Assembly: GCA_947085815.1 (NCBI GenBank) | Contig: CAMTXU010000003.1 | Coordinates: 235,927-299,926, forward strand | Direction: 5' to 3' | Origin: Fen-1258 sp947085815 | GTDB lineage: Bacteria > Bacteroidota > Ignavibacteria > Ignavibacteriales > Melioribacteraceae | Length of the DNA: 64,000 bases | Position numbers and translations under genes: made by a program | Notes under the pieces: model-generated | What the model was told of the DNA's origin: nothing | What the model saw: only the letters and a program-made list of their open reading frames with translations | The model's database searches: none | Shown: piece after piece, positions 25,943-34,742 of the stretch | Position numbering within the stretch: position 1 is the stretch's first letter | How the letters are laid out: each line of letters begins with the position of its first letter

Positions 25943-25981
25943 TATTAACTCTGTGTTATGGAAGTGTTAAAGAATTATTAA
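25943..25981 (-). promoter_or_regulatory. Pho box array upstream of the small membrane protein gene
   Basis: Minus-strand hexamers TTAATA, TTAACA, ATAACA and TTAATA at exact 11-bp spacing (plus positions 25943, 25954, 25965, 25976). Same spacing and near-identical units as the array at 25676. It sits 39 bases before the ATG at 25903, in the gap after phoR. Confidence 0.82.
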
Positions 25982-26013
25982 ATCTAATTTTCGAAATGAA
26001 GATTTGTGATGTG

Positions 26014-27045
26014 TCAGATCTTTAGAGAGAAGTAGAATTCACTCCCCTTTTTAAGTTGGCTGCTAACCTCAACTTTAGAACCGTGTGCTTCAACGATATG
26101 CTTCACTATTGCTAATCCTAATCCGGATCCTCCCATTTCACGCGAACGATCTCTATCCACTCTATAAAATCGCTCAAAGATTCTATTTATATCGTTTTCA
26201 GCGATTCCAATACCTGTATCGCGAACAAATACTTTCACATATTTTCCTTTTTGAATAACACCCACTTCAACAGAACCGCTCTCAGTGTATTTTATTGCAT
26301 TCATAATAAGATTATTCATTACTTGTCTAAGCCTTTGTCTGTCCCCGAATATTTGAATAGTATTCTCAAAAGGAATTAAATTCAACTCAAGATTTTTTTT
26401 AACCGCATGTTGTCTCAGTTCAAAAATAACTCCATCAAGAAATTCATGCGCATTAAAATATCTAAAACTCATCTGCATTTTACCCGATTCGATCATAGAA
26501 ATATCAATAAGATCATTGACAAGATTGTTGAGATAAAGAGTGTGGTTGTTGGCTTTTTGAAGAAATACTTTATTGACCTTATCGTCATTGAGTGCACCTT
26601 CGAGCAATGTTTCAATATAGCCCTGAATTGCAAATATCGGTGTTCGTAATTCATGAGAAACATTTCCTAGAAATTCAGTACGGTATTGTTCGAGTTTTTT
26701 AAGATGTGTTATTGCATTGTTCGTCTTTAAGAACATTGATTTAACTTCTTGTTCAAGATCGAGAAGACTGCTCTCCATTTTAATATCATCCGCAGATTTG
26801 AATGAGTTTATCCTTATGTTTTCGATAATTTTTTTTATGCTATCTAGTTCGGATCTTCTTTTTTGCCCAATCAGAGACAAAATTACGATGTCAGTTAATA
26901 TTAGAACGCCGCAAAAAATAATTACCTGGATTAAAGAAAATTGGAAAAGGAAAGAAGAAAGAATCAAAAGAATTAAGGACACAATAAGTTTTGAGGAAAG
27001 AAATAGAAGACCAGATTTTAGATTCAGCTTTAAATCATTTATCAT
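26014..27045 (-). CDS. phoR: Sensor histidine kinase PhoR-like
   Basis: A 343-residue kinase with two N-terminal membrane helices (about residues 13-60) and almost no periplasmic loop, as in PhoR proteins that sense through PstSCAB-PhoU rather than a periplasmic ligand. The HisKA box is EFLGNVSHELRTPIFAIQGY, and the ATPase has N (NNLIMNAIKYT), G1 (DTGIGIAE), F (FERFYRV) and G2 (GGSGLGLAIVKHIV) boxes. No PAS domain is obvious. It overlaps phoB by 11 bases and precedes the small Pho gene, so the assignment to phosphate sensing is strong from context. Confidence 0.92.
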   Translation of the reverse strand: MINDLKLNLKSGLLFLSSKLIVSLILLILSSFLFQFSLIQVIIFCGVLILTDIVILSLIGQKRRSELDSIKKIIENIRINSFKSADDIKMESSLLDLEQEVKSMFLKTNNAITHLKKLEQYRTEFLGNVSHELRTPIFAIQGYIETLLEGALNDDKVNKVFLQKANNHTLYLNNLVNDLIDISMIESGKMQMSFRYFNAHEFLDGVIFELRQHAVKKNLELNLIPFENTIQIFGDRQRLRQVMNNLIMNAIKYTESGSVEVGVIQKGKYVKVFVRDTGIGIAENDINRIFERFYRVDRDRSREMGGSGLGLAIVKHIVEAHGSKVEVSSQLKKGSEFYFSLKI

Positions 27046-27727
27046 CTTTGAACCGGTAACCCACTCCTTTTATTGTTTCAATCAGATCAGAATATGAGCC
27101 AAGCTTTTCTCTGATTTTACGAACGTGAACGTCGATTGTCCTCTCAACCACATAAACATCTGAGCCCCAAATGTCGCTGAGTATTTTATCTCGATGAAAA
27201 ACTCTGCCCGGATTAGAAGCCAGGTATGTAAGAATTTCAAATTCCTTCTTTGGCAGAACTATATGTTTTCCTTTGAGAGCAACAGTATACTTTTCTTTAT
27301 TAATTACCAGAGGACCAACAGTGATCTCTTGGTTCTGGCTCAATTCAATTTGATTTGTCTCTATCTTGCGGAGATTGGATTTTACGCGCGCAATTAATTT
27401 TTTAGGAGAAATGGGCTTCTGAATAAAATCATTTGCCCCTAAATTTAAGCCATGCACTTCATCTATTTCAGAAGATTTGGCTGTTAAGAACACAATCGGA
27501 ATATTTTTATATTCTTCCATTCCTCTCAATTCTTCACAGACTTCATAGCCATTCATTCTTGGCATCATCACATCAAGAATTAGCAAATCCGGTTTCTGAG
27601 ACATCTTCTCAAGTGCTTCTTTTCCATCATAAGCAGCGATAACATAGAATCCTTCCTGCTCAAGATTATATTGAAGGAATTCTACAATATCTTTTTCATC
27701 GTCAACTAAGAGAATTTTTGTCTTCAT
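27035..27727 (-). CDS. phoB: OmpR/PhoB-family response regulator
   Basis: A 230-residue regulator. The receiver domain has the acidic pair in VDDEKD near residue 9, the phospho-acceptor Asp in LLILDVMMPRMNGYEV near residue 53, T/S in IVFLTAKSS and K in FIQKPISPKK. The winged-helix DNA-binding domain (about 128-228) includes FEILTYLASNPGRVFHRDKIL and VERTIDVHVRKIREKLG. It is co-transcribed with phoR and is the likely binder of the two 11-bp-spaced arrays downstream. Confidence 0.93.
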   Translation of the reverse strand: MKTKILLVDDEKDIVEFLQYNLEQEGFYVIAAYDGKEALEKMSQKPDLLILDVMMPRMNGYEVCEELRGMEEYKNIPIVFLTAKSSEIDEVHGLNLGANDFIQKPISPKKLIARVKSNLRKIETNQIELSQNQEITVGPLVINKEKYTVALKGKHIVLPKKEFEILTYLASNPGRVFHRDKILSDIWGSDVYVVERTIDVHVRKIREKLGSYSDLIETIKGVGYRFKDDK

Positions 27728-27733
27728 AAGCTG

Positions 27734-28735
27734 TTACAAACTCACTTCCTTTTTAAGCCCAGCGGATTTATACATAGCCTCCAACAAATTCATAAGGGAG
27801 ACAGCATCATCACACGATGATGTAACCGGATTATTCTGCCTAACCATTCCCACAAAATGTTTTAATTCATTCTCATACGACTTCTTAAAAAGATTTGAAG
27901 CATTTGCCGGTTGTGCTAAAGTATAATCAATTCGATTTGTTTCGAGACGTTTGTAAGCACGCAAAGGATTTAAATGGGCAGTTCCTTGAGTGCCAAATGC
28001 AGCAAGATGAAATTTGTCCCACTCAGAATGCAATCCCCAGCTAACCTCAAAACTAATTACTTGATCATTATCAAACCGCACAAGACCAACTGCTGAGTCT
28101 TCAACATCTTTAGTGTTGTGATTATACTTTTGCACCGTTACACTTTTCATTTGATGATCATTCATTATCCACATTGCAAGATCGAGAATTAAAATACCAA
28201 GATCGATAATCACTCCGCCGCCGGACTGGTTCTTATTTAAAAACCATTTCTGCTCGCTGCTCTGCTTGCGAAGCCATCCGCAACGAATGTAAAATATTTC
28301 TCCCAGTTCACCGCTGCTTACCAGACTCTTCATTAACATTGCATCTGGACGGAAACGTAAATTCATACCGATCATTACTTGTTTTTTATTCTTCTTGGCA
28401 ACAGAGTTGATCTCCTTTGCTTCGGCAAGATTTCTGGCAATTGGCTTTTCTATTAAGACATGTTTTTTGGCTTTCAAACAATCAATCGCAATTTCGGAAT
28501 GTGTGTTTGTAGGGGTTGCAATAATTACTGCATCGATATCTTGTGTGGCAAGCAATTCTCTATAATCAGAGAACTGTTTATCGATTAAAAATTTTTCGCC
28601 GACACTTTTCAACCGATTCTTATTAATATCCGCTAAGGCACTAATTTCAACATTCCCGAGTTTAGATAAAATTGGCAGATGTACTAGCTGCGCAATTCCG
28701 CCGAGACCGATTACCGCGATTTTCGTTTTCTCCAT
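27734..28735 (-). CDS. Gfo/Idh/MocA-family NAD(P)-dependent oxidoreductase
   Basis: A 333-residue dehydrogenase. The N-terminal Rossmann fold starts KIAVIGLGGIAQLVHLPIL (GxGGxA dinucleotide motif). The hallmark VLIEKPIARNLAEAKE, carrying the EKP catalytic Lys, is near residue 95, and RCGWLRKQSSEQKWF to GGGVIIDLGILILDLAMW (GG-x-hDxGxH-like motif) near 165-190. The family acts on sugars or inositol-like compounds; the substrate is undetermined. It overlaps the last base of dxs, so it is probably co-transcribed from dxs. Confidence 0.88.
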   Translation of the reverse strand: MEKTKIAVIGLGGIAQLVHLPILSKLGNVEISALADINKNRLKSVGEKFLIDKQFSDYRELLATQDIDAVIIATPTNTHSEIAIDCLKAKKHVLIEKPIARNLAEAKEINSVAKKNKKQVMIGMNLRFRPDAMLMKSLVSSGELGEIFYIRCGWLRKQSSEQKWFLNKNQSGGGVIIDLGILILDLAMWIMNDHQMKSVTVQKYNHNTKDVEDSAVGLVRFDNDQVISFEVSWGLHSEWDKFHLAAFGTQGTAHLNPLRAYKRLETNRIDYTLAQPANASNLFKKSYENELKHFVGMVRQNNPVTSSCDDAVSLMNLLEAMYKSAGLKKEVSL

Positions 28736-30651
28736 TACGCAACATCACCTTGATTAATATTTTTGCTTAAAAAAGTTATTATTTTTTCCGAAATTCCATT
28801 CGGATCAATCCTTATTATTTTATGAAGTTCTTCTTGAGTACCGTGATCTATAAATTTATCGGGCAATCCAATTAGTAAAATTTCATTCTTATATTTTTTC
28901 TCGGAGAAATATTCCAGCACACCAGAGCCAAATCCGCCAACAATTGTATTTTCTTCGAGTGTAACAATTTTATCGAACCGGGCGGCTATTTCATCCAGCA
29001 TTCCTAAATCAAGAGGTTTCACAAATCTCACATTAATTATTTCGCAGTGAACTCCTTCGGCGATTAATTTTTCAGCGGTTTTCTTAGAATACTCCACCAT
29101 ATTTCCCACAGCTAAGAGCGCAACATCGCTTCCATCAGAAATTTTTTCAGACTTACCCACAGATATTTCGTTAAAATCATTTTGTAATGGAACACCAAGC
29201 GCCGAACCGCGAGGATATCTGATTGCCACCGGTCCGTCAATACAATTAACCGCGGTGTAGAGCATATCCCGCAATTCAGATTCATCCTTTGGTGCCATAA
29301 TTATCATATTCGGTATTAACCGGAGATACGTTAAGTCAAATGTTCCGTGATGTGTTGGTCCGTCCGCACCTACAAGTCCGGCTCTATCCAATACGAATAC
29401 AACATGAAGTTTTTGGAGTGCAACGTCGTGAATTATTTGGTCGAAAGCTCGCTGCATAAATGTTGAGTAGATTGCGACAACCGGGATTATGCCTTGAGTT
29501 GCCATACCGGCTGCAAAAGTAACAGCATGTTCTTCTGCAATTCCAACATCGTAATATCTCTCCGGAAATTCTTTTTGGAAAATATCGAGACCGGTTCCGT
29601 CAGGCATCGCGGCAGTAATTCCAACCACCCTAGAATTTTTCTTAGCGATTTCTACTAAGGCGTTTCCAAAAATTGTTGTGTATGCAGGGGATCCGCCGGA
29701 ATTTTTTATTGCCTCTCCAGTGACTTTATCAAACGGAGTTGCAGCGTGTAATCTCTGCACATGATCTTCAGCCGGTTTATATCCCTTCCCTTTTTCACTT
29801 GTAACATGTACAAGCAGAGGACCGTTCAAATCTTTTATATGTTCAAAAATTTTGACGAGATGTTCTACATTATGCCCATCTACCGGACCGAAATATCTAA
29901 AGCCAAGCGCTTCGAACAACATTCCGGGTGTAATCATCGATTTAATACCCGAACCTAAACGAGATGTTACTTTTCTAATTCCCGTACCGAAATTGTCAAG
30001 TTTTCCTGTTAAATCCCAAATCGCATCTTTTAATTTTTTGTATTCGGGATGAGAGATCATTTCGCTAAAGTAGTTTGATATCTGCCAGACATTTGGCGCT
30101 ATTGACATATTATTGTCGTTGAGGACAACAATTAAATTGCTTTTAATAACTCCGGAGTTGTTCATTGCTTCATATGCCATTCCGCCGGTCATAGCTCCGT
30201 CGCCAATAATCGCAATTACTTTTTTATCCGTCTTTTGAATATCGCGCGCTACTGCCATCCCCAGTGCGGCAGAAATTGATGTAGAAGCGTGTCCGGCTCC
30301 GAAGGCATCATATTCACTCTCGGTTCTTTTTAGAAAACCGCTAATTCCATTGAGCCTTCGGATAGTTTGTAATTTATCTCTCCTACCGGTCAAAATTTTG
30401 TGAGGGTAGGCTTGGTGGCCTGTATCCCAAACTATCAAATCGTTTGGCGTATCAAAAACCTTATGAAGAGCCACAGTCAACTCAACAGTTCCCAATCCGC
30501 CGCCAAAGTGTCCGCCAATTTGAGAAATGACATCAACCATATATTCACGGATTTCAAAACAAAGTGTTTGCAGTTCTTCAGTTGAAAATGTGCGTATATC
30601 TGCGGGTGAATTTACTTTGAATAATATTTTATATTTCGATTCATCAATCAT
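28735..30651 (-). CDS. dxs: 1-deoxy-D-xylulose-5-phosphate synthase
   Basis: The 638-residue thiamine diphosphate enzyme is the entry step of the MEP isoprenoid pathway, joining pyruvate and glyceraldehyde-3-phosphate. Visible signatures are GHFGGGLGTVELTVALH, the TPP/Mg motif GDGAMTGGMAYEAMNNSG, KGKGYKPAE, the Glu-bearing DVGIAEEHAVTFAAGMA, DRAGLVGADGPTHHG and RYPRG. No other MEP gene lies in the window. xseA-xseB-dxs neighbourhoods are common in bacteria; here the order is xseA, xseB, dxs. Confidence 0.97.
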   Translation of the reverse strand: MIDESKYKILFKVNSPADIRTFSTEELQTLCFEIREYMVDVISQIGGHFGGGLGTVELTVALHKVFDTPNDLIVWDTGHQAYPHKILTGRRDKLQTIRRLNGISGFLKRTESEYDAFGAGHASTSISAALGMAVARDIQKTDKKVIAIIGDGAMTGGMAYEAMNNSGVIKSNLIVVLNDNNMSIAPNVWQISNYFSEMISHPEYKKLKDAIWDLTGKLDNFGTGIRKVTSRLGSGIKSMITPGMLFEALGFRYFGPVDGHNVEHLVKIFEHIKDLNGPLLVHVTSEKGKGYKPAEDHVQRLHAATPFDKVTGEAIKNSGGSPAYTTIFGNALVEIAKKNSRVVGITAAMPDGTGLDIFQKEFPERYYDVGIAEEHAVTFAAGMATQGIIPVVAIYSTFMQRAFDQIIHDVALQKLHVVFVLDRAGLVGADGPTHHGTFDLTYLRLIPNMIIMAPKDESELRDMLYTAVNCIDGPVAIRYPRGSALGVPLQNDFNEISVGKSEKISDGSDVALLAVGNMVEYSKKTAEKLIAEGVHCEIINVRFVKPLDLGMLDEIAARFDKIVTLEENTIVGGFGSGVLEYFSEKKYKNEILLIGLPDKFIDHGTQEELHKIIRIDPNGISEKIITFLSKNINQGDVA

Positions 30652-30672
30652 TATCAGCTATTCCTCGGAAAA

Positions 30673-30888
30673 TTACTGTTTGATATTTTCTTCAAGTTGT
30701 TTTTTTAATTCGGTTACTTTTAATTCCGCTTCTTTCAATGTAGTGAAACATATTTTGGCAAGATCAATGCCCTCTTCATACAACTTGATAGACTGATCCA
30801 AACCAATTTCACCGCTTTCGAGTGCGTCTGAAATTTCCTGAAGGCGGTTCAACGATTCTTCAAAACTGCTTTCTTTCTTCTTACTCAT
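30673..30888 (-). CDS. xseB: Exodeoxyribonuclease VII small subunit
   Basis: A 71-residue, entirely helical acidic protein with the XseB pattern SFEESLNRLQEISDALESGEIGLDQSIKLYEEGIDLA. It binds the C-terminal helices of XseA to form the ssDNA exonuclease. Start overlaps the xseA stop by 4 bases, as is usual. Confidence 0.95.
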   Translation of the reverse strand: MSKKKESSFEESLNRLQEISDALESGEIGLDQSIKLYEEGIDLAKICFTTLKEAELKVTELKKQLEENIKQ

Positions 30889-32060
30889 TTTATTTTCACT
30901 TCTCCGTCATAAAATTTTATTTCAAATGATTTATCGTGTTTTAAATTTTTCTTTCTGGTAATATATTTTTCGTCTTGCTTTATTATACTAAATCCCTTTC
31001 TTAGAACGGCATCAATATTATGAGATTGAATCTTGCTCTCCAATAAAGCTAAACGATTCTTGACCGACAAAAGTTTATTCTCATAATTATTTTGAAAACG
31101 GTAGACAAGATTATCCAGCAGTTGTGATTTGTTGCTTAATATATCTTGAGGAAGACGAAATCCATACGAAGAAATCAATTTAGTAATTTCGTCTTTATAG
31201 TTTGAAAGTACCTCCAGCATTTTCTCCGGTAAATAATAGGAAAACTCAATTATAAAGGCAAAGAGTTCTTCTTTATTTGGTGTTGCAAGTTCCATTGCCG
31301 CCGATGGAGTGGCAGCTCTTAAATCCGCAACAAAATCCGAGATAGTAAAATCAATTTCATGACCAACAGCACTGATAATAGGAATACGAGAATTGAAGAT
31401 GGAGCGAACAACAATTTCTTCGTTGAAAGCCCATAAATCCTCAAGCGATCCGCCGCCACGACCCACAATAATTAAATCAATATCCTTTTGCTGGTTCAAG
31501 AGTTTAATATTTTTTACGATCTCTTCCGCAGCGCCCTCACCTTGCACTTTTGATGAAGCAATCACAATTTCCACCAAAGGATAACGCCGTGCAGCAATAC
31601 TTTTCATATCTTGGAAAGCCGCACCGTCAATCGCAGTTACAACTCCAATTTTCTTTGGAAATTTTGGAATAGCTTTCTTGAATTGCTCATCGAACAATCC
31701 TTCCGCAGCAAGCTTCTGTTTTAATTTTTCAAATGCTGCTTGAAGTTCGCCCACACCAGCAGGCTTCATAGAACGAACATCAATTTGATAACTTCCGCGC
31801 GGAGGGTAAAGAGTAATTCTTCCACCGATGATTACCTTCATTCCATCCTGGGGAGTAAAGAAGACGTAACTGTTCAATCCCTTCCACATGGTACAGCTAA
31901 TTTGGGCATTTGCATCTTTAAGTGTAAAGTACCAGTGACCTGAGATGTGAGATTTGAAGTTGGAAATCTCACCTATCACGTTCACTGCGGGAAAATTATC
32001 CTCGAGCGTTTGCTTTATTAGTCCGGTTATATCACTTACTGATAAAACTTTTTCATTCAT
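30885..32060 (-). CDS. xseA: Exodeoxyribonuclease VII large subunit
   Basis: A 391-residue nuclease subunit. The N-terminal OB fold (about residues 1-100) has VIGEISNFKSHISGHWYFTLKD; the catalytic domain (about 110-300) includes GVVTAIDGAAFQDMKSIAARRYP, IIVGRGGGSLEDLWAFNEE, and ISAVGHEIDFTISDFVADLRAATPSAAMEL. The C-terminal coiled-coil part is shorter than in E. coli XseA (456 residues). Its start codon overlaps the upstream DNA methyltransferase stop by 4 bases, so methyltransferase, xseA and xseB are translationally linked. Confidence 0.96.
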   Translation of the reverse strand: MNEKVLSVSDITGLIKQTLEDNFPAVNVIGEISNFKSHISGHWYFTLKDANAQISCTMWKGLNSYVFFTPQDGMKVIIGGRITLYPPRGSYQIDVRSMKPAGVGELQAAFEKLKQKLAAEGLFDEQFKKAIPKFPKKIGVVTAIDGAAFQDMKSIAARRYPLVEIVIASSKVQGEGAAEEIVKNIKLLNQQKDIDLIIVGRGGGSLEDLWAFNEEIVVRSIFNSRIPIISAVGHEIDFTISDFVADLRAATPSAAMELATPNKEELFAFIIEFSYYLPEKMLEVLSNYKDEITKLISSYGFRLPQDILSNKSQLLDNLVYRFQNNYENKLLSVKNRLALLESKIQSHNIDAVLRKGFSIIKQDEKYITRKKNLKHDKSFEIKFYDGEVKIK

Positions 32061-32926
32061 TTCAACTCTTTTCTAAAGATCAAACAATACTGATGATGAC
32101 GGTTACCAACCCAGGCATTATTTACACCAAGCGCAATTAATTTTTTATCATCCTGCAGCCAAATTTTTTCATCTTTTAATACCCAACTTTTTGAACCCCG
32201 TTTGGTTAACGAAATTGCCGTGTCGAATGCTAATGGAAATAATTTACCGGCGCAATATACGTTGTTGGTGATAATTGTTAAGTATCCATTCGGCTTGGTA
32301 ACTTCATAAACTTGATCGAAAATTCTCGCCTGAGTCTCAACAAATTCTTCATATGAATCGATATTTCCTAAATCATTTTTAGCTTCAGAATATTTTGTAT
32401 CAAATCCTCTCTGCTTTCTCTCTTTCTGGCGGATTGAATTGCGCTCCAGTTGATTCCAATAAGGGGGCGACGTAATTGTGTAATCGAACTGAATTTTTCC
32501 TAAACTATTTTTGACGAGAACATTTTTCAACTCCAGTGAGTTACCAAATATCGGATGAGCATAATTTTCCAATTCCCTTTTCTTGATTCGTTTAACAGAT
32601 GATTTGAAATAGTTCTTGTTAAGTTCAACCCCAACATTGTTTCTTTCTACTTGGGAAGCTGCTATCAGTGTGCTACCTGTTCCCATGAATGGATCCAAGA
32701 CCCATTGGTTCCTCTTTGTGAAGAACAAAATAAACTCTTCCACAAGTGTTTCAGGAAATTTTGCGGGATGCAGAATTTCATCCCCATTCCTTTTTGGCGG
32801 ACGTAACACAAACCAGCTCTTTGTAAACTTCAGCCATTCTTTACCGGTCAGAACATTGAGCTTATTATTTTTATTTAACCGGCCGCGGTCACCGAGATCG
32901 ATGAATTTTTCTTCTTTATTCTTCAA
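32057..32926 (-). CDS. Site-specific DNA methyltransferase (N6-A/N4-C type)
   Basis: A 289-residue SAM-dependent DNA methyltransferase. HPAKFPETLVEEFI precedes motif I WVLDPFMGTGSTLIAA (near residue 80), and motif IV is YTITSPPYWNQL (near 155). The TSPPYW form favours N4-cytosine methylation over N6-adenine. The order motif I then IV is that of the gamma/alpha-type layout. No restriction endonuclease or specificity subunit is adjacent; the neighbours are xseA and an outer-membrane protein. It is therefore an orphan enzyme by context, and its target sequence cannot be read from the protein. Confidence 0.87.
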   Translation of the reverse strand: MKNKEEKFIDLGDRGRLNKNNKLNVLTGKEWLKFTKSWFVLRPPKRNGDEILHPAKFPETLVEEFILFFTKRNQWVLDPFMGTGSTLIAASQVERNNVGVELNKNYFKSSVKRIKKRELENYAHPIFGNSLELKNVLVKNSLGKIQFDYTITSPPYWNQLERNSIRQKERKQRGFDTKYSEAKNDLGNIDSYEEFVETQARIFDQVYEVTKPNGYLTIITNNVYCAGKLFPLAFDTAISLTKRGSKSWVLKDEKIWLQDDKKLIALGVNNAWVGNRHHQYCLIFRKELK

Positions 32927-32931
32927 TTGAA

Positions 32932-33768
32932 TTATAGATTAAGTGAAAAGAAATTTGAATATAACCCAAGTGATATTTCATGGAAATTCCTTCCATTGCT
33001 TCTCAGTTGAAAATTATATCTGTATCGTGCATAAAGTGTAAATGCATTCTGAATCTGAAAAAGTCCTAGTGATAATTCGGCACTAATTCCATTGTAACCT
33101 TTGAAATCGGCAAAACAGTTTATTCCGGGTGATATATATTTTATGCCCGGAACTTGAAATATTTGTTTATAGCCAACCCTTAAAAAATTCTTCTTTTCTG
33201 CTTTATCGATATAAGAATATTCCACTCCAAGATATCCTGCAGGGTAATTGTATCCAACTGAATAAAAATTTATTAAAGGAATTTCTTTGCTCACAGACCA
33301 ATAATGTTTCCCCTCCAAGATTACATACGTTGGTGAAGGAATAGCAAAGACAATTCCTCCCAGACAGATACCAAATAAACCAGGCTCCTGTTCATTGGTT
33401 AAAACAAGCCCGTTAGGAAGAGCCACCTCGTAAAATTCCGAGAATGTTTCTTTTCCACTTCTGTCATTAACCAAAATCTGATATTTAAATGCCGCAGATT
33501 CGATATTCAGTTTATTTAACTCAATTTCAAATGAGTGATTCTCGCTGAATGATTTAGAAATATCGAAGACATATTTGTTCACTACAATTAATTTGGAAGT
33601 GCAACTATCCCCTGTAAAAAAGGATAACACAAATTTATTAGGCGTCTCCGGCGTTATATATGAATCAATTACCATGACCTCAATCGGATTAAATGCCGTA
33701 GTATCTGTCTGACAAATTATTTTTACGCTGAGAAACAGAAAGACTAAAATAGTTCTGGTAAATTGCAT
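32932..33768 (-). CDS. Uncharacterised outer-membrane or periplasmic protein
   Basis: A 278-residue protein with signal peptide MQFTRTILVFLFLSVKIIC. The first 130 residues look like a beta-sandwich with alternating hydrophobic strands. The last 130 show barrel-like aromatic strands (NFYSVGYNYPAGYLGVEYSY, FTLYARYRYNFQLRSN) and end GLYSNFFSLNL. I recognise no family. It lies 5 bases upstream of the methyltransferase gene on the same strand and divergently from surE. Confidence 0.55.
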   Translation of the reverse strand: MQFTRTILVFLFLSVKIICQTDTTAFNPIEVMVIDSYITPETPNKFVLSFFTGDSCTSKLIVVNKYVFDISKSFSENHSFEIELNKLNIESAAFKYQILVNDRSGKETFSEFYEVALPNGLVLTNEQEPGLFGICLGGIVFAIPSPTYVILEGKHYWSVSKEIPLINFYSVGYNYPAGYLGVEYSYIDKAEKKNFLRVGYKQIFQVPGIKYISPGINCFADFKGYNGISAELSLGLFQIQNAFTLYARYRYNFQLRSNGRNFHEISLGLYSNFFSLNL

Positions 33769-33956
33769 AATATTTCATAGTTTTTTGAGCGGATAAAATT
33801 AATCTTTTTTGCGAAAAGATTTGTGATTTTCTTTTCCCGAAGGGATGGCTTCGCCACATGTCCGGATAGCAGAAATGATTTCAATGCTTCTCATCATTTG
33901 AGTATATTTGCAACCAATCGAGGTCAATTTTATTATTCAAACAACGAAGGATTATT

Positions 33957-34733
33957 TTGAAAATACTCATATCAAACGATGACGGTATTGATTCGCCGGG
34001 CATTGCAGCACTCGCAAAAGAACTAAAAAAAATAGGCGATGTAATAGTCATTGCACCAAGAACAGAACAAAGCGCGGTTGGACACGCGATTACAATGAAA
34101 TTCCCCCTTAGAATAACCGAGTACTCAAAGAATGGAGATTTCTTCGGTTATGCGATCGATGGAACTCCTGCCGATTGCATTAAAATTGGAATTAGAAATA
34201 TTATGAAGGAGCCGCCGGATATTGTTCTTTCCGGTATTAATTGCGGCTCAAATACAGCTATCAACATAATCTATTCCGGTACAGTGTCTGCCGCACGTGA
34301 AGCGGCTATAATGGATGTTCCGGCTATTGCAGTTTCTGTTACCGACCATGATCCCAAACATTACGAATACGCCGCAAAATTTTCTGCCGAGTTAACAAGA
34401 CTTGTTATTCAACATAAACTAAAAACAGGGACACTTTTAAACGTTAATGTGCCCGACTTGCCGGAGGAAGAAATTGCGGGCGTACTTCTGACACAACAGG
34501 GCAAATCCAAATGGGATGACATCTACGAGGAGAGAAGGGATCCCTACGGTAAAAAATACTATTGGCTTACCGGTAGTCTAATTCAGGCAGACGATAAATT
34601 AGTTTGTGATCAATTTGCAGTGCGTCAAAATTATGTTTCTGTCACCCCAATACATTTCGATTTGACCGATTACGAAACCTACGAGACTATGAAAGAATGG
34701 AATTTAGAAAATATTTATAAACCAAAGTCTTGA
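33957..34733 (+). CDS. surE: 5'/3'-nucleotidase SurE
   Basis: A 258-residue metal-dependent nucleotidase removing phosphate from nucleoside monophosphates. The metal site is in ILISNDDGIDSPGI at the N-terminus, then APRTEQSAVGHAIT and LSGINCGSNTAINIIYSGTVSAAREAA. Start is a TTG with AAGGA 7-8 bases upstream, giving MKILISNDDG, the conserved SurE beginning. There is no alternative ATG before the catalytic Asp pair, which settles the start. It begins a plus-strand run with the VWA-like protein and comF. Confidence 0.95.
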   Translation: MKILISNDDGIDSPGIAALAKELKKIGDVIVIAPRTEQSAVGHAITMKFPLRITEYSKNGDFFGYAIDGTPADCIKIGIRNIMKEPPDIVLSGINCGSNTAINIIYSGTVSAAREAAIMDVPAIAVSVTDHDPKHYEYAAKFSAELTRLVIQHKLKTGTLLNVNVPDLPEEEIAGVLLTQQGKSKWDDIYEERRDPYGKKYYWLTGSLIQADDKLVCDQFAVRQNYVSVTPIHFDLTDYETYETMKEWNLENIYKPKS

Positions 34734-34742
34734 CAGGGATAA

